NCBI GenBank assembly: GCA_903838295.1
Contig: CAILXX010000018.1
Span: forward strand, 1-57,898
Length of the DNA stretch: 57,898 nt
Source of the DNA: an uncultured Actinomycetes bacterium
Lineage (GTDB): Bacteria; Actinomycetota; Actinomycetes; Nanopelagicales; Nanopelagicaceae
Direction: 5' to 3'
In this document: positions 54,235 to 57,898 of the stretch, in pieces
Layout of the letters: the number at the start of each line of letters is the position of its first letter
Position numbering within the stretch: position 1 is the stretch's first letter
Notes under the pieces: model-generated
Told to the model about the DNA's origin: nothing
What the model saw: the letters and a program-made list of their open reading frames with translations, nothing else
The model's database searches: none
Position numbers and translations under genes: made by a program

Positions 54235-55632
54235 ATGAGCATCGCCGAACTCCCTAGTCGTGGCAACAACTCCGTTGCTAGGGCCGTGGAATTCGAGCGT
54301 ACACCTCCACAAGATTTAATTGCAGAACAATCTGTTCTTGGCGGCATGCTTCTCTCTAAAGATGCAATCGCAGATGTCGTAGAAATTATTAGGGAGCGAG
54401 ATTTCTATCGCCCCGCACACGAATTAATTTATGATGCAATCCTTGATCTTTATGGCCGTGGTGATCCTGCCGATCCAGTAACAGTTGCGGCTGAATTAAC
54501 AAAACGTGGTGATATCGCGCGAGCTGGTGGCGCCCCATATCTCCACACATTGATCTCCTCGGTCCCTACCGCTGCTAATGCTAATTACTATGCACGTATC
54601 GTTCGTGATCGCGCAATCCTTCGCCGCCTCGTTGAAGCCGGAACAAAGATTGTGCAACTTGGTTATTCGGAAGAGGGCGACGTTGATGACGCTGTCGATG
54701 CCGCACAAGCAGAGGTATACCAAGTTACCGAATCACGGATGTCAGAAGATTACATTCAGCTCAGTGAATTACTTCCAGCAGCATTAGATGAAATCGAAGC
54801 TATATCTTCTGGTGTTGCGGATGAAGGTATTAAGAGTGGATTCAAAGATCTTGATGCACTCACAAATGGATTCCATCCGGGAAATATGATCGTCCTTGCT
54901 GCGCGGCCAGCGGTTGGTAAATCTACTTTGGGACTTGATATCGCACGTCATGCTTCGATTCATAACGGTGATACCTCCGTTATCTTCTCTCTTGAAATGA
55001 GTCGTTCTGAAATCACCATGCGTATGCTCTCTGCCGAAGCTCGAGTCGGATTAAACAATATTCGCTCTGGTTCACTCTCTGATGATGAGTGGGGACGTCT
55101 TGCAAAGCGAATGGGAGAAATTTCACAGGCACCGCTCTTTATCGATGATTCGCCAAATCTCTCCTTGATGGAGATTCGTTCCAAAGCCCGCCGTTTGAAG
55201 CAGCGTCACAATCTCAAATTGATTGTTATCGACTATTTACAGTTGATGACCTCTGGAAAAAAAGTAGAGAGCCGTCAACAAGAAGTTTCTGAATTTTCCA
55301 GAAATCTCAAGCTCCTCGCGAAAGAGCTAAACGTTCCGATCATCGCCATCTCACAGCTCAATCGTTCTCCAGAACAACGTTCTGATAAGAAGCCCATGCT
55401 CTCTGACCTTCGTGAATCTGGTTCGATTGAACAAGATGCTGATATGGTTATTTTGTTACATCGTGATGATTTATATGACAACCAAAATCGCTCTGGCGAA
55501 GCTGATCTAATCGTCGCGAAGCACCGTAATGGACCAACGCGAACTATCACCGTTGCAGCACAACTTCACTTCGCACGCTTTGCGGATATTGCGCCATCAT
55601 TTGGCGGTGGCGAAAGTTTTGTTAAGGATTAA
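54235..55632 (+). CDS. dnaB: replicative DNA helicase DnaB
   Basis: DnaB unwinds DNA at the fork as a hexamer. The N-terminal domain (about 20-125) starts with PPQDLIAEQSVLGGMLLS. The RecA-like domain has Walker A in ARPAVGKST near 222-230, LKLIVIDYLQLM as Walker B, and the arginine-finger region RNGPT. Length 465 is normal, with no intein, unlike mycobacterial dnaB. It lies behind a terminator and a DnaA-box array, so it has its own promoter. Its end overlaps the carbonic anhydrase gene by 11 nt (convergent). Confidence 0.96.
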   Translation: MSIAELPSRGNNSVARAVEFERTPPQDLIAEQSVLGGMLLSKDAIADVVEIIRERDFYRPAHELIYDAILDLYGRGDPADPVTVAAELTKRGDIARAGGAPYLHTLISSVPTAANANYYARIVRDRAILRRLVEAGTKIVQLGYSEEGDVDDAVDAAQAEVYQVTESRMSEDYIQLSELLPAALDEIEAISSGVADEGIKSGFKDLDALTNGFHPGNMIVLAARPAVGKSTLGLDIARHASIHNGDTSVIFSLEMSRSEITMRMLSAEARVGLNNIRSGSLSDDEWGRLAKRMGEISQAPLFIDDSPNLSLMEIRSKARRLKQRHNLKLIVIDYLQLMTSGKKVESRQQEVSEFSRNLKLLAKELNVPIIAISQLNRSPEQRSDKKPMLSDLRESGSIEQDADMVILLHRDDLYDNQNRSGEADLIVAKHRNGPTRTITVAAQLHFARFADIAPSFGGGESFVKD

Positions 55633-56119
55633 TTGGCGTTAATGCGCCACTTTTTACATCGTAGATCGCACCCATCACCCGAACTTCATTGTGAAGCAAT
55701 GGATAACTTTCAATCTTTGTAACATCTTTAAGTAGCGAACCAACTTGATCCGCCGTAGTTTGGAAATCAAGGCTGCGTGTATCGACCCCGCTCTTGGCAG
55801 AGATTGCTGCGTGAATTCCTGCTTCATCGGTGCTGGCCATTCTACAATCGGTATGAGGCATGACTAGAACACGATTAACACCTAACAGGTGTGTGGCGAG
55901 CACCAAGGTACGAAGTACGTCATCAGTAACTCGTGCACCAGCATTACGTAAAATCTTTGCATCACCAGGGTTCATGCCGACGATTCGCAGCGGATCAATT
56001 CGAGAATCCATGCAGGTGACTATCGCTAATCCTTTTACGGCAGTACCTGTCAGGTCCTCTGAGGTGAAGACACTGGCGAAATACTTATTCGCAGTGAGTA
56101 GATCATCGAATCTATCCAT
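55622..56119 (-). CDS. beta-class carbonic anhydrase
   Basis: This 165-residue zinc enzyme interconverts CO2 and bicarbonate. Zinc ligands are Cys36 and, in PHTDC, His89 and Cys92; the Asp38-Arg40 pair in CMDSRID is the catalytic dyad of the family. It is a short form of the family. Its start overlaps the upstream EamA gene by 8 nt, so the two are coupled. Confidence 0.92.
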   Translation of the reverse strand: MDRFDDLLTANKYFASVFTSEDLTGTAVKGLAIVTCMDSRIDPLRIVGMNPGDAKILRNAGARVTDDVLRTLVLATHLLGVNRVLVMPHTDCRMASTDEAGIHAAISAKSGVDTRSLDFQTTADQVGSLLKDVTKIESYPLLHNEVRVMGAIYDVKSGALTPINP

Positions 56120-57041
56120 CGACTCCTCCTTCAGGGATCTTCTCGTTCGCTATAAAAATACCAACCAGCACAATTGCTGCGCCGATTAACTGAATTGTAT
56201 TAAATGTTTCACGGAGAAGGACCCAGCCAAAGACTCCGGCAAAGACAGGCTCAAGCATTCCGATAATGCTTGCGACCTGGGCTGATAGAGCGTTCAACCC
56301 AGTCACTACGCATATATAAGGAAGAACGGTTCCAAAGAGGACTACAGAGGCCACCAGCAACCATCCAGGCAAATGATGGCCTGCATATCGCCCATGAAGT
56401 TCAACCGATTTAGTCAGAACATGAAATGGGAAAGACCACCACGGCATGGCAACCGCATAAACGATTGCGCATACTCCAAAACCCCATGTCAATGTGGAAT
56501 CGATAGCTCGTTTTTTTCCGATCGTGCGGCCTAGTAAAAAATAGGTTGCGAGACTTAGTGCATCAAAAAATGCAGAGATGACGCCCATTCCGTTAAGAGT
56601 CAGACCGTTCCAGACCTCACCGACCATCACTAATCCAACGAATGCTGCAATCAATCCCCACCACATCGTTGGGGAAATCTGCACTTTTTTAAAGAAACGT
56701 AGGTAGATAACAATCCAGATTGGCGCGGTAAATTCGATAATTAAAGCGATCGACACATGCAATTTAAGAATCGAGAAGAAGTAAAAGGATTGAACCGCGG
56801 CAATTCCAATTACTCCAAAAATGATGAGAGATCGGATCTCTCCCTTTGCCGGCTTGAGGGTCGCCATTCTCCCCTTGCTCGCTAGGTAAATAAGTAAAAA
56901 GGCGACCGAGCCGGTACAGCGGATTTCGGTCAATCGCCATGGGCTCATTCCTGCTTCCATGACCCATTTTGCGACGACACCATTGAAAGAAAATAAGACC
57001 GCCCCCATGAAAAGTGCAAAGTAAGCGCGCCTGGTGGTCAT
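56112..57041 (-). CDS. EamA/DMT-superfamily transporter
   Basis: This 309-residue protein has 10 spans arranged as two EamA repeats (about 1-140 and 150-300), with the family motifs [18 protein letters not shown] and [19 protein letters not shown] at corresponding places. Such carriers export amino acids or metabolites, often threonine or homoserine; the substrate here is unknown. TAGGTT ends 6 nt before the ATG, with no SD. It is divergent from dcd. Confidence 0.87.
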   Translation of the reverse strand: MTTRRAYFALFMGAVLFSFNGVVAKWVMEAGMSPWRLTEIRCTGSVAFLLIYLASKGRMATLKPAKGEIRSLIIFGVIGIAAVQSFYFFSILKLHVSIALIIEFTAPIWIVIYLRFFKKVQISPTMWWGLIAAFVGLVMVGEVWNGLTLNGMGVISAFFDALSLATYFLLGRTIGKKRAIDSTLTWGFGVCAIVYAVAMPWWSFPFHVLTKSVELHGRYAGHHLPGWLLVASVVLFGTVLPYICVVTGLNALSAQVASIIGMLEPVFAGVFGWVLLRETFNTIQLIGAAIVLVGIFIANEKIPEGGVDG

Positions 57042-57103
57042 TGGAGAAACCTATCGTCCCTGTGGTTCCGAACGTTCCACCCTCTGCTGATAGGGTTTTG
57101 ACC
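57042..57103. promoter_or_regulatory. divergent leaderless promoters (EamA / dcd)
   Basis: The minus-strand -10 TAGGTT (57048-57053) ends 6 nt before the EamA ATG, and the plus-strand -10 TAGGGT (57091-57096) ends 7 nt before the dcd GTG at 57104. No SD is present for either gene. Confidence 0.5.
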
Positions 57104-57682
57104 GTGCTACTAAGTGACCGCGATATCGCCTCTGAAGTTTCTGCTGGACGTGTAAAAGTCGAACCCTTCTCTGAAGGGATGATTCAACCATCAAGTGTTG
57201 ATGTTCGATTAGATCGTTTTTTCCGCGTCTTTGAAAATCACAAATATTCGGTGATTGATCCATCTATCGAACAACCAGAACTCACTCGTGAAGTAGCTGT
57301 CAACCAAGATGAACACTTCATCTTGCATCCCGGAGAGTTTGTATTGGCAAGCACCTATGAAGTCATCACTCTTCCAGATGACATAGCTGGTCGTTTGGAA
57401 GGAAAGTCATCCTTAGGTCGCTTGGGTCTGCTCACCCACTCCACCGCTGGTTTTATTGATCCTGGCTTTTCTGGTCACATCACGCTCGAACTTTCTAACG
57501 TCGCAAACCTCCCTGTAAAATTATTTCCAGGAATGAAGATTGGTCAGCTTTGTCTCATCAAACTCTCATCTCCCGCTGAACATCCTTACGGTTCAGCACT
57601 GTACGGTTCTAGGTACCAAGGGCAGCGCGGTCCTACGCCGAGCAAGTCGTGGTTAAATTTCCACCAAAGCACAATTCAATAA
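57104..57682 (+). CDS. dcd: dCTP deaminase
   Basis: This enzyme deaminates dCTP to dUTP on the way to dTTP; some actinobacterial relatives also hydrolyse dUTP to dUMP (bifunctional DCD-DUT). The 192-residue trimeric dUTPase-fold protein starts LLSDRDI and has [37 protein letters not shown] (Ser/Arg and Glu active-site region) and a C-terminal [11 protein letters not shown] lid. The frame is open from 57014, but GTG 57104 matches the family start and follows the -10 box by 7 nt. The stop codon is part of an 8-bp tandem repeat. Confidence 0.93.
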   Translation: MLLSDRDIASEVSAGRVKVEPFSEGMIQPSSVDVRLDRFFRVFENHKYSVIDPSIEQPELTREVAVNQDEHFILHPGEFVLASTYEVITLPDDIAGRLEGKSSLGRLGLLTHSTAGFIDPGFSGHITLELSNVANLPVKLFPGMKIGQLCLIKLSSPAEHPYGSALYGSRYQGQRGPTPSKSWLNFHQSTIQ

Positions 57683-57706
57683 TTCAATAATTTAATAATT
57701 CAATAA
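57675..57706. repeat. 8-bp tandem repeat (four copies) across the dcd stop codon
   Basis: The unit TTCAATAA occurs four times head to tail, the third as TTTAATAA. The first copy contains the dcd stop TAA, and the last ends 13 nt before the LemA start. It is the only short tandem repeat of this kind I saw in the window. Confidence 0.85.
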
Positions 57707-57719
57707 TTAGGAGCAGCAC

Positions 57720-57898
57720 ATGTCGAAGGTTCTTTTGATTCTTGCAGTTCTTGTTGAGATTGCTTTACTGGCAGTTATTTCGCGCAACCGATTAGTCCGT
57801 GCAAATATTTCGGTTGACGAAGCTTGGGCGCAGATCGAAGTGCAGCTCAAACGTCGTTCAGATCTAATTCCAAATCTGGTCGAAACGGTTAAAGGATA
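57720..57898 (+). CDS. lemA: LemA family protein (N-terminal part, runs off the window)
   Basis: The first 59 codons encode one membrane span (about residues 4-20) and the start of the LemA domain: [30 protein letters not shown], which is diagnostic of the family. LemA proteins are membrane-anchored helical proteins of poorly known function, often paired with a TPM-domain or protease gene. The start ATG 57720 has AGGAG 6 nt upstream. The tandem repeat lies just before this site. Confidence 0.88.
   Translation, partial: MSKVLLILAVLVEIALLAVISRNRLVRANISVDEAWAQIEVQLKRRSDLIPNLVETVKG

Noticed and set aside
54069-54257. 62-codon frame over the rplI-dnaB gap
   Set aside because: It covers the terminator and the DnaA-box array and has no SD. 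Composition follows the DNA motifs rather than a protein.
56203-56218. Half parS (TGTTTCACG) in the EamA gene
   Set aside because: The second half-site is missing.

Overview
The window reads as the replication-origin region of a small, streamlined actinobacterial chromosome of moderate GC. The gene order around dnaA (gyrA-gyrB-dciA-recF-dnaN-[oriC]-dnaA-rpmH-rnpA-yidD-yidC-jag-rsmG-parA-parB) and the flanking blocks (cwlM-trxA-trxB-murJ-DUF6049-NUDIX-pcnA; DUF5318-class A PBP-GT87-rpsF-ssb-rpsR-rplI-dnaB) match the order known from Mycobacterium tuberculosis around its origin, with several genes missing. Short intergenic gaps, many 1-8 nt overlaps, the modest GC and a proton-pumping pyrophosphatase suggest a freshwater acI-type actinobacterium (Nanopelagicales, 'Ca. 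Planktophila'-like). That placement is inference; a core-gene tree would decide it.

Layout. 1-7.7 kb: a small His-rich secreted peptide, an SDR oxidoreductase, topA, hppA, a DedA protein and pyrE. 7.7-11.4 kb: the dnaK-grpE-dnaJ-hspR heat-shock operon with two HspR (HAIR) operators on its promoter. 11.5-23.6 kb: a metabolic island, with an L-lactate dehydrogenase (lldD), a LacI-type repressor, and a divergent eight-gene L-rhamnose operon (ABC importer, mutarotase, isomerase, bifunctional aldolase/lactaldehyde dehydrogenase, kinase). 23.6-25 kb: rhomboid protease, cyclophilin, tRNA-Ala and tRNA-Ile. 25-38.9 kb: gyrase, replication initiation, two DnaA-box regions, RNase P protein, membrane insertase and the ParABS system. 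38.9-48.6 kb: an aminotransferase, a cell-wall and redox block (CwlM-like pseudo-amidase, thioredoxin and its reductase, MurJ, DUF6049, NUDIX), CCA-adding enzyme and an MFS transporter. 48.6-55.6 kb: DUF5318, penicillin-binding protein, GT87 membrane protein, rpsF-ssb-rpsR-rplI and dnaB. 55.6-57.9 kb: carbonic anhydrase, EamA transporter, dCTP deaminase and the start of a LemA gene.

How it works together. Rhamnose is imported, anomerised, isomerised, phosphorylated and split to dihydroxyacetone phosphate and L-lactaldehyde. The fused dehydrogenase can yield L-lactate, and the adjacent lldD can oxidise that to pyruvate. The repressor gene and the operon each carry a related palindrome at their promoters.

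Two features recur. Many first-in-operon genes have a TAnnnT -10 box 5-8 nt before the start codon and no Shine-Dalgarno, so they probably make leaderless mRNAs; internal operon genes mostly have SD sites or overlapping starts. DnaA-box-like motifs lie in both gaps flanking dnaA and again, helically spaced, upstream of dnaB.

I saw no CRISPR array, insertion sequence or prophage. The only gene-free stretch of about 300 nt is the dnaN-dnaA gap, which holds the putative oriC.
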